This document shows, one piece after another, positions 25,591-37,741 of a stretch of 64,000 nt of DNA. Positions within the stretch are counted from its first letter, which is position 1, and the number at the start of each line of letters is the position of its first letter. The stretch covers positions 208,128,297-208,192,296 of the forward strand of contig CM070874.1 of NCBI GenBank assembly GCA_036365515.1, written 5' to 3'. Both the position numbers and the translations under genes were made by a program. The notes beneath the pieces were generated by a model, which ran no database searches, was not told the DNA's origin, and saw nothing but the letters and a program-made list of their open reading frames with translations. The stretch is from Torymus aiolomorphi (Eukaryota > Arthropoda > Insecta > Hymenoptera > Torymidae).

Positions 25591-26340
25591 TGCTCTTAAC
25601 TGCACGGAAACTGACCATAACTTTGACCATGACCTTGACCCAAAGTCATATCAGAATTTTTCGGTTTTTCTATTTACGAGGTCAAAAGTGAGGGTTGCCG
25701 TTAAACAAAATTGATTTAACCTTCAAACGACATCATCCTTGACCTCAAGTTAATGGTCAAGGTCACGATCAGTTGGGCCCCTCCAAACACTACAACTTCT
25801 GTATTGAAAACTCGTACGCGTAATTATGGGAATGTTTGAATGCGTTGATTGATTTTGATTTTAAACATGACCATGACCATGACCATCGCCTTGACTCAAG
25901 GACATATCTAAACGTAAAATTTTCCGCTCTTTCCATTTACGAGGTCAAAAGTGGGGGTTCCCATTTGAAAAAATCGATTTGACCTTCAAATGACCTTGAT
26001 CATTGACCTCAAGGTCATAACCAAGGTTACGATCAGTTGGGCCCCTCTGAACTCTACAACTTTTGTATTTAACAATTTGTCTCGTATACCTAATTATGGG
26101 AATGTTTTGATGCGTTTATTGATTTTGATTTTAAACATGACCATGACCATGACCATGACTTTGACTCAAGGACATATCGGAACGTAAAATTTTCCGCTCT
26201 TTCCATTTACGAGGTCAAAAGTGGGGGTTCCCATTTGAAAAAATCGATTTGACCCTACAACTTTTGTATTAAAAGTTTTTTTCCATCTCCCTTAGTTTTC
26301 GAGATATTTGCCTGGTGGTTTTAAAATGGGACACCCGGTA

Positions 26341-27575
26341 TAATAAATATTATTATCAATAAATTGTACATGTATATTTATAATTTCTTATACATTTATT
26401 TAAAATTTAAAATAATAATAAAATAATGAATATATGTATATTTATTGCTAAATTTGCTACTTTTACTAATTTGATTCATGATGCCGCTGTGATTAAGTAC
26501 GTTGACCGCATGGCAAGGTCATGTAGAAACTTATACATTAATAAGTTTTTCAATCTCTCTTTACCCAATTTTCTGTTTATTTTTGCAACGGCGCAGAAGG
26601 CACAAAAAAAATAATGCAAAATCTACGGGGATTCTTGGATTTGCCCTTCAGTATTTAGAAAAATTTTCGAACACCACTAAAATCTTACAATGAATAATAC
26701 TTGCAATGTCTTAAATAAATTATCGACATTGAAAAAACCCAAGTACTTCACATAAAGTTTAGATAGAATGACAATTAATTTTACTTTTTCTATCTGGAAT
26801 TTTGTTTTGAAAGATTCTTTTTACGTTGATAATTAGAAATTATAACAATAATCCAATTATGCAGTTAGAAAGTATAATTACAACAAAACTCAAATATCAA
26901 AAGGTCATACGTATGAATTTTATCAGAAATTGTTTCGGCATGCGAAAGTTTAATTTATGATAATAATTTCATAAAAAGATACACGGAGAAAAATTTTGTA
27001 GTAAAAATTACTAGTTTTTTATAGTAAACGTGAGACAGACTCATATTCTCATGGAAATGACTACAATTTATAATAAAAATTGCTATTTATATAGTAAAAA
27101 TTAAAAAAAAAAAGATGGCAATTTTTACTATTAATCGTAGTTCTTTTTATGAGAACATGAGTCTCTCCCACGTTAACTATACAAAATAGTTATTTTTACT
27201 ACCAAATTTTTGTCGGTGATATAAGAGAAATTAATTACTCCTCAATAGTTTAACATTATATTAACATTTTTTTTACTCAAAAGCTCGAAAAAAATTTAAT
27301 AACTGGCACTAGTTTTAAGGTTACCATTGAAGATAAATACATTATGGTTTAAAAATTATTTGAAAAAATCTGTTTATTGAATTGATGTATGTAGTATAGG
27401 AAATACAATAATTCTATCTTTAATAGGTATTTTACACATTTTTCCAACAATGCTATCGCAAAGCCAAGTATCCATTTTTCTTGTTTTTTTCACCATAAAG
27501 ATCTTTAATGTACTAGATTTATTCGGAAGTGTATAAAAATCATCTATTGGGGATAGTATTTCACCAATTACATAT
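26341..27575 (+). repeat. Duplicated flank, right part (matches 37918-39149)
   Basis: Close copy of 37918-39149. Its last 200 bp are the reverse-strand C-terminal end of the tnp2-like transposase (ending near MDTWLCDSIVGK..), so this is the 3' end of a transposase copy cut off at the CA microsatellite. Confidence 0.8.
26985..27215. mobile_element. Short foldback MITE in flank, copy 1
   Basis: Inverted arms around GCAATTTTTACTATTAATC with CACGTT / AACGTG words and TAGTAAAAATTACTA near the ends. A second copy lies at 38565-38795 as part of the duplicated flank. Confidence 0.55.
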
Positions 27576-27581
27576 TTATTT

Positions 27582-27712
<131 letters not shown>

Positions 27713-28186
27713 GCAACACACAAACGCATCCATGCTGGCATACTGGCACATGGCACACCCACGCACGTACAAATACAAATACTAACACACACTGGCACAC
27801 ACGCACGCACGCGCGCACACACACATACGCACACACATACCCATATACACGCACACACACACACTCACATACACACGCACATACAAAGACACAAATACCA
27901 ACAAGTATTTGTACGTGTGTTTGTAGCGCGCGCGCGCATACAAACACAAATACCAACACATACATACATGAGCCTATACCCACACACACCGGCACTGCTC
28001 GAGAACCACAATTTACTTTTTTATAACATGCCTTTAATTTAGAGAATGGGAAAGTCGACAGAAGCGACAAATTAACTAATGAAATATTAAGTATCAATAA
28101 ATTCTCTGGAATTAGTTTTTCATATTAGTTTTCCTAGCGTTTACAAAATGTAAATATAGTATAATATTTTTAGGTAATCTATTAAT

Positions 28187-29848
28187 ATGTCTGGGAAAAG
28201 AAAATTAGACACTTTTTCTCAAAGACATAAACGTCGATTAGCGCAACAAGAAAGTGAAACACTATTCTCTAATGTAAGAAAAAATATCATAACCAACAGA
28301 GATACTGAAAATTATGAAGCATCTTCGTCTACTGTGCCGAATGATTTTGTCAGTAATGCTGATGAAAATCGTCACGTTACACATGTTGAAAATGAACTTG
28401 AATTAGAAGATAACACTTCTAATAGTGCTAATCCTGATCTGTTGAATTATCATGAACATGAAATAAATTTAATTTGTAGCGAAGAAGATATATTCAATGA
28501 TGAATTTATTTATTCATATAGTGATAGTGATATTTCTGATAGTGAGTTGGACGATATAAGTAGCTTAAATATTGATACTCAATGGCAAGGAATAGAGTGG
28601 GGGGATAGCGATGATGTAAATGAAAATGTTACAGTTTCTAAAGATAGTGTATCATTTAGAGAAAATTTTATAAACTGGGCTCGTGATTTTAAAATTAATC
28701 ACAATGCGTTAAAGCCATTAATGCAAATGTTAAATAAGTTTTTTGATGTAAGATTTCCGAAACTTTCTCAAACTTTATTAAAAACACCGAAACATATAAA
28801 AACTATTCCTATGGAAAATGGACAGTATTGCCATTTAGGACTAAAAACAGCGACTACACGAATGATAAAGAAATTAACTGAAGCTAAGTTTTTCACAAAT
28901 AATGAAAAGAAAATTAATTTGTTTCCACCGATGGTGCCCCAATAGGCAAATCAGGTGGTCTTTCGATGTGGCCAATTTTATGTTCACCAACGTGTTTACA
29001 TTGAGTACAAGTCGTTGGTCTATTTACTGGAGAAAGTAAGACCGAAGATTCAAATGAATTTTTCAACTTATTTGTTGATGAAGCTATAGATTTAGTGGAT
29101 AACGGATTAATGCATGATGGAATCAAATATAACATTAAGATAGAAGGTCTTATATGTGATACACCCGCGAAATCATTGGCTCTGAAGGTAAAATATCACA
29201 GTGGTTATAATAGTTGCACAACGTGTAAAATTCATGGACAACGCATTGATGATACAGTCTGCTTCCCAAATGAATAGCCTGAACCGATTCTAAGAACAGA
29301 TCTGGCATTCTTCGACTTTGCTTATAGTGAACAGTATGATGATGACTACCAAAAAGTTTAAAGTATTTTAAAAAACATCAATGATTTTGGATTAGTTACT
29401 GGCATTCCTTTAGATTATATGCAGTTACCATGCCTAGGAGTGATGAGAAAATTACTTCTATTGTGGCTGAAGGGACCGTTGAAGTATAAATTATCCAGTA
29501 GGCAAGTCAGCAAAATTTTTGAAGATTTACTGAATTTGCGGAGAAATGTGCCGTCTGATTTTCCAAGGAAACCTAGGTCATTAAAATTTTGAAAAGTGTG
29601 GAAAGCATCAGAGTTTCGAAATTTTCTTTTATACTTTGGACCTGTTGTTTTAAAAACTGTTCTTCACCCAAAAGCATATGAGCATTTTTTAATGTTGCAC
29701 ATAGCTATTCGTATTTTAGCTGATGAAAAAGCTATACAAAATCCAGAAAACATTGCGTGCGCAGATGATCTTTTGAAATCATTTGTTAAATACATCGAGA
29801 AACTTTATGGTTCTAAACATGTTTCTTTTAATATCCATAATTTAATGC
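28187..29848 (+). pseudogene. tnp2-like transposase copy A, 5' part
   Basis: Begins MSGKRKLDTFSQRHKRRLAQ; 252 codons are open, with an acidic Asp/Ser tail then LLKTPKHIKTI. Further segments carry GAPIGKSGGLSMWPIL (shifted frame), EGLICDTPAKSLAL, SCTTCKIHGQ and MQLPCLGVMRKLLLLWLKGP. Motif order recalls the tnp2/Transposase_21 proteins of CACTA-related elements; this family is abundant and usually unnamed in insects. Breaks: frameshift at about 28920-28930, TAG at 29275-29277, TAA near 29359 and TGA near 29590. A BEL/Pao element inserts at 29849 and the gene resumes at 37528. All four breaks are shared with copy B. Confidence 0.6.
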
Positions 29849-30180
29849 TGTTGGCGATCCAACGCCTCAAACAGAGGAGACGCTGACGTCATCACGCCTT
29901 ATAAGGCAATATACGACTCGAGCAAGAGTGCAGCCAATCAGCGCTCTCCACGCGGTCCTCTCTCACCGCCCCTCCTTCAACAAAGACACGCCGACGGCAC
30001 TTCGTAGCGCCAGCCGGCTCTTCAGTTCACGCGCGACGGTCAGAGAGAGAACGGCAACCCATGTACGCCTGCTACGGCACGACGGACAAAGACAATAAAA
30101 CCAACTTATCTCCACACGAAACGTCTTCAATTATTGAACCTCTCCAGTCCACGATCCACCCACATTCACAACACAAAACA
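29849..30180 (+). repeat. BEL/Pao 5' LTR (332 bp)
   Basis: Starts TGTTGGCGATCCAACGCCTC and ends ACACAAAACA. It differs from the 3' LTR by seven transitions over 284 aligned bases (about 2.5 percent) plus a 48-bp segment missing from the 3' copy. A TATA-like TATAAGGCAATATA lies early and AATAAAA near 30096. Confidence 0.9.
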
Positions 30181-30198
30181 TTTGGTCCTTCGAGCCGG
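30181..30198 (+). other. Primer-binding-site candidate
   Basis: TTTGGTCCTTCGAGCCGG directly follows the 5' LTR, the expected place for the tRNA primer-binding site. BEL/Pao elements commonly have a TGGT..TTCGA.. type site here. The matching tRNA was not determined. Confidence 0.6.
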
Positions 30199-30639
30199 AT
30201 CGTGGGAGCATCAACAACAACGCCACGAGAATGCAGCTAAAGAAGAAACTTCGCTCTAGCCTTACGTCTACTTTCGAGTGACATAACACTAGTCTTCTTC
30301 TTCCAGGTACGCATCGAAAGTGTTCGTGGTCGTGAGTGCCGTTAAAGTCGCATGTGCCCGCATGCTGACTTCGTGCGTACGTTGCTGTCTCTCTCTCTCT
30401 CGTTTCGCCGTCGCGCGCGAGGAAGCCTATCACTGAGGCTTTCTAAGGGAAGTAGCACACTCCATTGCTATTTTCCCCATTTCTGAAAGCGCCTTGGAGT
30501 GTGTACCTAACGACTCAAAGACGGTGCCAAGAGCGTGCGCTGCAAAGCCAGCTCTAGAGTCATCGCGTTCGTACGGTGGCCGGTAGCCATCTTGTCTTGT
30601 AGCCAAGAGCGTGCGTTGTAAAGGCAGCTCTCGAGTCAC

Positions 30640-31040
30640 TACGTTCGTACGGTGACCGGCAGATATCAAGACGCGGACAACCAGCGAGCATCGTACACGC
30701 TACGGGGTCCATATAATTCAACACAAGGACAATCCGCGTGCAGCGTACACGCACGGGGTCCACATCATTCAAGCCAGGGACTACCCGCGTGCAGCGTACA
30801 CGCAACGGGGTCTACAACAGGCAAAACAAGGAGTACCCGCGTGGAACCTACACGCAACGGGGCTCACACCAATCAATCCACAAACAACCACGTGCAGCTT
30901 ACGCTACGGGGCTCACGCGAGTCAAGACAGGAGATACCCACGTGTCGACGCGCTACGGGGTCCACGCAAGTCGAGCCACGGACTACCCACGTGGAGCGCG
31001 AGCTACGGGGTCTACACCAGTTCATTCCCTGGATTGGCCA
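30640..31040 (+). repeat. Tandem repeats in BEL/Pao leader
   Basis: Six to seven imperfect units of about 55-60 bp, each with ACGCTACGGGGTCCAC-like cores and CCCGCGTGCAGC/CCACGTGGAGC words. Just upstream, 30530-30660 contains an imperfect duplication of about 70 bp (AAGAGCGTGCG .. TTCGTACGGTG). Open frames on both strands here are by-products. The leader to the Gag ATG is about 1.5 kb, long for such an element. Confidence 0.75.
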
Positions 31041-31722
31041 CACGTATCGTTCCAATTTAGTTAAAAAATTGTTATTATCGTCTAGTCCATCCGACACATT
31101 TATAACTTTAACGAGAATTTGAAAATCTCTATGTAGACAAAGTAACTTTAATTAAAATTGTGTAAATTTAATTTGAGATTAGCAAAACTTAATTGAGTTT
31201 GAGATTGTTATAAATTTAATTGTAATACTTAACTAGTCTTGAGAAAATCGAATGCAATTTTTTTGGCTTTACAAATACTTATATTATCTGACCTTGCAGT
31301 CTTATTGATGCTTGCTGATATTTCAACTTCGACTGCTGACCTACATCTGGACGCATTCCTGATTCTGTTGCTGACTATGCTGCAGGTGATTGCTGAATTC
31401 AAAATTTGCAGTCATCTCATCGAGCAACCAACGCGGCGGATCAACTGCTGATTCATCGTGGGAACAGTCGCAGACGTACTCAACGTCGCACCTTCAAGCG
31501 CATCTCAACACTCATTGTAGCATAAGTATTATAACCTAGGTTAAGACTTAGAGGTAATTACTCTCACTAGTCATTGTTCTACTCTCGAGTGTGCAAGGAC
31601 AGTTAACTCAATACCAAAATTCAAGTAGTCAAACTTGTTGCTAGTCGTTTATTGATTTCAAAAGATTTAAGTCTTCACTTTAACTAGTCAAATTACTGAT
31701 AATATTGTTATCTGATCTCAAA

Positions 31723-32385
31723 ATGGAGGGACTACATACTAGACAGTTGTTACTCCAAGCTAGAATTAGTAGTTCTTTTCAAAACTTCAAATCTAAAGGC
31801 AAAGATAACATGAATAAGGGTACAGCCAAGGCTCGCTTAGCAGGTCTTGAGGAAAATTATGCTACTTTTAAGCAACATCACGAGAAAATCTTGAACCTTA
31901 AAACTCTTGATATGCAGCATGATTATTTCAAAACCAATCTTTCTGACTTAGTTGAGGACAATTTCTATGATCGGAAAGGTGAATTTCTTAACTTTTTGGA
32001 AAGCCTAGAAGTACAGAGCACCACGCATGACTCTGCTAATTCGTCTGCTGCGGCAGTGCTTCCAAGAACCACTCAACCTACTAATACATCGTTTCAATCA
32101 TTGCCAACGATAGATTTACCAAAGTTTTCGGGGAAATTCTCGGATTGGGAGAATTTTAGAGACGTCTTTCGTTCGGTCATACATCGACGTGAAGACTTAA
32201 CGTCTGTTCTCAAATTGCATTATCTTCGCACTCACCTTACGGGTGAAGCACTTGAGAAAATTAAATCTCTTCCCATTGCTGGTGATAATTATGAACGTGC
32301 ATGGACAACTCTAACCGAGTATTACGAAAATCAACGACGTATTGTTAACTCTCATATCTCGGAAATCTTCGCAGCAAATCTATGA
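31723..32385 (+). pseudogene. BEL/Pao Gag-like protein, first part
   Basis: Start chosen at ATG 31723 (MEGLHTRQLLLQARISS); the frame is open upstream but without ATG. It contains the DUF1759 gag-type region (LPTIDLPKFSGKFSDWENFR .. LKLHYLRTHLTGEALEKIKS), which precedes the zinc knuckle and protease in BEL/Pao polyproteins. The frame ends at 32385, overlapping by 4 nt the next frame, which continues the same domain in the -1 frame. A 1-nt indel is the simplest explanation. Confidence 0.85.
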
Positions 32386-33518
32386 AGTCAGATATTTCAT
32401 CGGAAATCAAACGGATTTATAGGGAAATCTTCAATCCCATCGCTAGTCTGACCTCTCTAAATAGAGCGGCTTCTTTAGGTAGTGATTTGATCGTTCACTT
32501 TACACTGAATCGTCTTGATTTGAATACGCGAAAAGAATGGGAAAGACACTTAGGTGATAGTGTCGATCCACCTACAATGGAACAACTTCAAGCTTTTCTT
32601 CGAAGCCAAACCCTCACTCTGGAGGCTATCGAGGCAGGTACTAAATCTTCTGCGAACAATAATTCAAAAGCACAATCACCTAATACAAAATCTCGAAAAC
32701 CAGAGCATGACAATGCTCAGTCGGTTTATTCTCATCAGACTTCTCCGACGAACCCTTCAAAAAAGAAATGTTCTTTTTGCAATCAATCTCATTTCACAAA
32801 TAGATGTGAACGATTTATCAATAAAACGGTTCCTGAACGAAAGGAATTAATTAAATCTTCAAACCTTTGTTTCAATTGGCCAGGGAAGCACAACGTTAAA
32901 AATTGTACTTCCACGTACCGATGCTTTGTTTGTAAAGCCAAGCATCACACCATGGTGCACTCTGACAACTATCAAGCAATCAGTTCGTTGCAGACTGATC
33001 AGATTGACTCTGCGACCAGCACCTCTAAAGACGATCAATCTGCTCTTCAAGCAGTCTCCCTGAATAGTGGAGAAAGTACTAAATGTACAGGAGTACTTTT
33101 AGCTACCGCTAGGGTTAACGCCCTTGGTCCTAACGGAACCAAAATTCTAGTTCGTGCGCTGATTGATCCTGGATCCCAAATCTCAATTGTTACACAAGCT
33201 ATGTGTAACTTGCTTTCTCTAAACTGTAGAACCAGTCACACGCACATCCAAGGTATAGGTGAAAAGACAGCTGCTGTCTCTTCTAAAGTAGCCCGTCTTA
33301 CTATACAACCGCATTTCAATTCAACTTTCTCTTTGGAAGTTGATGGCATTGTTTTGCCAAAACTCTCATCGTATAAGCCTCCCGTCGTAGGGGGTAATAC
33401 AAATTTCGAATACTTAAGAGGGCTGCAACTAGCTGACCCCAAGTATCTCGACCCCAAGTATCGAACCTTCACGTATCGATATTCTACTCGGTGCAAGCGC
33501 TTATGCGCAAATCATTGA
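32382..33518 (+). pseudogene. BEL/Pao Gag end, zinc knuckles and protease
   Basis: Continues the gag domain (MKSDISSEIKRIYREIFNPI), then cysteine/histidine zinc-knuckle motifs (CSFCNQSHFTNRC; CFNWPGKHNVKNC; CFVCKAKHHTMVH), then an aspartic-protease region with ALIDPGSQISIVTQ, where the family has an active-site D-x-G. After about 33470 the frame is wrong: the true continuation (LLGASAYAQIIENQIVKG..) lies in another frame to 33810. Domain order Gag-knuckle-protease is that of BEL/Pao. Confidence 0.85.
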
Positions 33519-33810
33519 AAATCAAATAGTTAAGGGCCAAAGTCTTCAGCCGATAGCACTTAGTTCCAAAATTGGATGGCTCTTGACAGGTAATCTCTCT
33601 TCTTCAACGCCAGAAATAGGGCTAGACTCAATATCTCTTCATTGTTCGAACAACTGCGAGCATGAAGCCAAACTATTGGAGCTCGTACAAGATTTTTGGA
33701 GGGCGGAGGAAATACCTGTCGACAAAAAATCTTACTCGCCTGACGAACAAGCATGCGAGGACTTCTATCAAAAAACAGCTCGTCAAGATGAAACAGGGCA
33801 ATATATATAG
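33475..33810 (+). pseudogene. BEL/Pao protease to RT linker fragment
   Basis: Open segment with SKIGWLLTGN and ELVQDFWRAEEIPVDKKSYS, the conserved region between protease and reverse transcriptase (annotated from 33583 if an in-frame ATG is required). It ends TAG at 33808-33810, and the polyprotein then continues out of frame (AHLESSHSAALRALNRLKAN). Confidence 0.75.
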
Positions 33811-33839
33811 TAAGCCTACCCTGGAAAAGTCGAGACCAG

Positions 33840-36800
33840 TTGAGATCTGCTCATCTCGAGAGCTCTCATTCTGCTGCATTACGCGCACTCAATCGTCTCA
33901 AAGCAAACTTCGCCAAGGACGAAACACTCAAAATAGCTTATAGTGATTTCATGAAAGAGTACATTGACCTTGGTCATATGTCACACTCCACATCTTCTAA
34001 CAAATCTCAAGCCTTCTTACCACATCACGGTATGTGGAAAGAAACCAGTACTACAACCAAGTTACGTACAGTGTTTAATGGCTCGAGTAAGTCTAAATCA
34101 GATGTTTCGGTCAATGATCTTCTTCACATTGGACCTAATCTTCTTACCACATCACGGTGTGTGGAAAGAAACCAGTACGACAACCAAGTTACGTACAGTG
34201 TTTAATGGCTCGAGTAAGTCTAAATCAGGTGTTTCGGTCAATGATCTTCTTCACATTGGACCTAATCTTCTTCAAAGTCCCGTCGCTTTGATCTGTGCCT
34301 GGCGCAGGTATAAGATCACTCTATCAGCTGACGTGGAGAAAATGTTCAGGCAGGTTGGTGTTGAACAATGTGATCAACCCTTTCAGTCGATTTTATGGCG
34401 TTTTGACAAGAGTGAACCCATTCAAACCTATCGATTGACCACAGTGACGTATGGTTTGGCCTGTTCGCCATTTCTAGCCATACGAACTCTTCTGAGATTA
34501 GCAGAAGACTATGGTAAAACTTTTCCGATCGCAGCTGAAGCTGTTCGCACAGAAATGTATTCTGATAATGTGCTTTCAGGTGCACATTCATTGGACGAGG
34601 CTTGGAAAAAACAAGATGAGTTAATTCAACTCTTTAAACAAGGTCATCTCAATCTTCGAAAATGGACATCAAATAATACTGAAGTTCTCTCTTATCTACC
34701 CTCGAACATGTTAGCTGCAGATTCCATTACATTATTTGCCTCAGATATATCTGTACCAATTTTAGGTATAGGCTGGCATCCTAATACTAATTGCTTTAGC
34801 TTTCACATCGTAGAAGAGCCAATCGAATTGCCCTTCTCGAAACGCTCTGTTCTTTCAAGAATAGCTCGTCTTTTTGATCCTATGGGGTGGTTGGCCCCCA
34901 TAGTCATTACCGCTAAAATCATCATGCAATCCTTATGGCTACTTAAAGTTGGCTGGGATGAGGAAATTCCTATCGATATCTCAAATCGGTGGCAGACTTG
35001 GTTGCAAGATCTTCATTCTATTAGTCAGATTAAAATCCCTCACTGGAGTGGATACACGCCACAATGCGAACTTCTTGAAATTCACGGATTTGCAGATGCA
35101 TCTAAGTTTGCATATGGTTCTGTAGTCTATCTGTGCTTAATACAGACACAAGAAGCGATCGTCACCCTTCAAGTGGCTAAGACGCGAGTAGCTCCGCTTA
35201 AAACACTAAGCATACCTCGCTTAGAACTTTGCCCTGCGTTGCTACTGGCTCGTCTGGTGAAAACTTTTGTCGAATCATTTCCCATTAAGGTTGAGAGTAT
35301 TCATCTATGGTCAGACTCAGCAGACGTACTATTTTGGCTGAAAGCCCACCCGTCAAAATGGGGTGTATTTGTAGCTAACAGGTGTTCAGAAATTCACACT
35401 CTATTACCTGACGCATATTGGCATCATGTGCGTTCTGCTGACAACCCCGCCGATATCATATCTCTAGGAATTGAGCCTTCAAAACTAGCTTCGCATCGCT
35501 TATGGTGGCAAGGCCCCGGCTGGCTCTCAGATAATCATGAACCTTGGTCGAGGTCTCATGACGAGCTCAATTTCAACGTGAATAGCCTCAATCTTCAGAC
35601 TAGTTATACTCTAGTCGCTAGTAAGAACACTCCAAATTCGGTGGAGAGTACTCCAGAAGTTTGGAGTCTTATTAGTGAGTACTCTTCATTAGATAAATTA
35701 TTACGAATAGCGTCTTACTGCTTCCGATTCATTAATCGAGTCAGCTCGAAAATAGAGCGTACGACGTCGTCTAATTTAGGCGTTAGTATTCCTTCTGTCT
35801 TTCAATCCCTACTACGCCATCACACTCCGACTTCTGAGGAGATTAGTGCTAGTGAGATTGGAAACACCAAACTTTGTTTGATCCACCTAATTCAAACTGC
35901 TTACTTTAAGGCTGAACTTCAACAATTAGTTAGGCAAGGTAAACTTTCGACTAAAAGCCCTTTGTTATCGCTAAACCCCTTGATTCAAGATCATTTACTC
36001 AGGGTGGGCGGTCGTCTTTCTCACTCACTTCTCGGAGAAGATGCTAAGCATCCCCTTATCCTTCCAGCTGATTGTCACTTTACAACTTTATTAATAAGAG
36101 ATGCTCATCAGCGCACTCTTCATGGTGGTGTTCAATTAACCCTTGCAACACTCAGACGTCAGTACTGGATAGTAAAAGGTCGATCCGCAGTCAAGAAAGT
36201 CATCAGAACTTGCCTAGCATGCTCACGCCATGCCGCCCGTGTGCCAACTCAACTAATGGGTGAGTTGCCAAAGGCTCGAATACGCCCTTCCCCGCCTTTC
36301 GAGGGCTCTGGTGTCGATTACGCCGGCCACATTCAGCTTCGTCTCACTAAGACTAGGGGAAAGGGAACCATGAAAGGTTATATTGCGATTTTTGTCTGCA
36401 TGGCTACACGAGCTGTACACATCGAGGTAGTTGAGGACTACACTAGTGAAGCGTTCATCGCTGCTTTCCACCGATTCACCGCTCGTAGAGGTCATTGCAA
36501 AAACCTATACTCTGACCAAGGTACGAACTTCGTAGGTGCAGATGCTCTGTTAAAACAGATGGTTAGCTCTTCTGCTTCTTACTCAACTCAAATTGTAAAT
36601 TCTCTTGCCAAGGAAGGCACGTCTTGGATTTTCAATCCTCCAAGTGCACCCCATTTTGGAGGTATTTGGGAAGCAGCAGTTAAGTCAGCGAAACATCATC
36701 TGCGTCGAGTCATTGGAGATCAAGTTCTCACCTTTTCTGAACTCGCCACACTCATGTGCCGGGTCGAGGCCTGCCTCAACTCGAGACCTTTAACTGTTCT

Positions 36801-37209
36801 CACCGACGATCCAACTGACCTTGATTTCCTATCACCTTCACATTTTCTTATACAACGCTCATCATTTTTAGTTCCGGAAGAAGATGTCAAGGAAGTCAAC
36901 ATCACACCTGGAAAGCGCTGGCTCCTAATTAGCCAGCTGGCCCAACACTTCTGGCATCGATGGTCGAAGGAATATCTCACTTCTCTTCAGGTCCGTCAAA
37001 AGTGGAGGCAACAGCAGGTTCCTATAGCGGTGGACGATCTCGTGCTCATAAGAAATGAGCTCACTCCGCCAGCCAAGTGGCCGCTGGCCCGTGTCATCGC
37101 CATCCATCCAGGGAAGGATGGTATCTCCCGCGTGGTGGATCTTCGCACCGCTAACACAACTCTTCGTCGCCCCATCACCAAGGTCGTTCTCCTCCAGCCT
37201 TCCACCTGA
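33840..37209 (+). pseudogene. BEL/Pao Pol: reverse transcriptase, RNase H, integrase
   Basis: Pol is in one frame from about 33840, changes frame at a 127-bp tandem duplication (34013-34139 = 34140-34266), then is open to TGA at 37207-37209. RT motifs: LSADVEKMFRQVGV, YGLACSPFLAIRTL and MYSDNVLSGAHS. The last is at the usual YxDD position but reads YSDN, lacking one catalytic Asp. RNase H: FADASKFAYGSVVYL and LWSDSADVLFWL. Integrase: HHCC zinc region (HGGVQLTLATLRRQYW .. CLACSRH), then Asp in GVDYAGH, Asp in YSDQGTNF and Glu in GGIWEAAVK, followed by the DUF5641-type C terminus. The RT substitution and frame breaks mean no active enzyme. Confidence 0.88.
34013..34266 (+). repeat. 127-bp tandem duplication in BEL/Pao RT
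   Basis: Two adjacent copies, 34013-34139 and 34140-34266, starting CTTCTTACCACATCACGG, differing at only a few positions. As 127 is not a multiple of three, the duplication shifts the RT frame. Confidence 0.9.
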
Positions 37210-37230
37210 GGTCCGTTCGCCAGTCTGGCG

Positions 37231-37243
37231 AAGGTGGGCGGAA
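37231..37243 (+). other. Polypurine tract
   Basis: AAGGTGGGCGGAA lies immediately before the 3' LTR, the expected plus-strand primer site. Confidence 0.75.
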
Positions 37244-37527
37244 TGTTGGCGATCCAACGCCTCAAACAGAGGAAACGCTGACGTCATCACGCCTTATAAG
37301 GCAATATACGGCTCGAGCAAGAGCGCAGCCAATCAGCGCTCTCCACGCGGTCCTCTCTCACCGCCCCTCCTTCAACAAAGACACGCCGACGGCACTTCGT
37401 AGCGCCGGCCGGCTCCTCAGTTCACGCGCGACGGCCAGAGAGAGAACGGCAACCCATGTACGCCTGCTACGGCACAACGGACAAAGACAATAAGTCCACG
37501 ATCCACCCACATTCACAACACAAAACA
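37244..37527 (+). repeat. BEL/Pao 3' LTR (284 bp)
   Basis: Copy of 29849-30180 lacking an internal 48-bp segment after GACAATAA. It ends AAAACA followed by the AATGC target duplication. Confidence 0.9.
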
Positions 37528-37741
37528 AATGCATTTAGCAACAGATGTACGAAAATTTGGATGCTTGGATAAATTTAGCGCATTTCAATTTGAAAGTTAT
37601 ATTTTTTTGTTCAAACGATTGATTAGAAAAGGCGATAAACCTCTTCAGCAAATTGCCTGAGTATGACCATGTCATTAATCGCATCAGTAAAGGTCCTCCT
37701 AAAAATATATTTGATAAAAGTCTCTACGATGGACCACTTAC
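37528..37741 (+). pseudogene. tnp2-like transposase copy A, continuation
   Basis: Resumes exactly where the BEL/Pao element interrupted copy A: DVRKFGCLDKFSAFQFESYI .. HVINRISKGPPK..GPLT. It then joins abruptly at CTTACG to the flank sequence TAAAAAATTTGTG also found at 23030. In copy B the reading continues (NDMIFTRQYRIMQ..), so A is truncated here by a rearrangement. Confidence 0.65.

Larger units (their letters stand above)
23220..26338 (+). mobile_element. ITm (Tc1/mariner-type) transposon 2 with long TIRs
   Basis: Ends are CCGGGTGTCCCATTTTAAAA inverted repeats flanked by TA. Arms of roughly 0.8 kb contain repeated words GGTCAAGGTCATTTGAAGG and ATGGTCATGGTCATGGTCAT; the right arm also holds a 30-bp minisatellite. 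One transposase gene lies centrally. An uninterrupted paralogous site with a single TA exists at 37909-37930, confirming insertion with TA duplication. Confidence 0.9.
29849..37527 (+). mobile_element. BEL/Pao LTR retrotransposon
   Basis: A full-length 7.7-kb element with two LTRs (332 and 284 bp), a primer-binding-like site, Gag and Pol regions, and a polypurine tract. It is flanked by the 5-bp duplication AATGC (29844-29848 and 37528-37532), the size known for BEL/Pao. It sits in the tnp2-like pseudogene copy A; the uninterrupted sequence is visible in copy B at about 39510-39530. Coding regions are broken by frameshifts and a duplication, so it is non-functional. Confidence 0.92.

Noticed and set aside
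25348..25714. Repetitive proteins on both strands
   Set aside because: Products of a 30-bp (multiple of three) minisatellite, so frames stay open by chance.
30131..31122. Several open frames in the BEL/Pao leader
   Set aside because: GC-rich tandem repeats with no family resemblance; the Gag ATG is at 31723.
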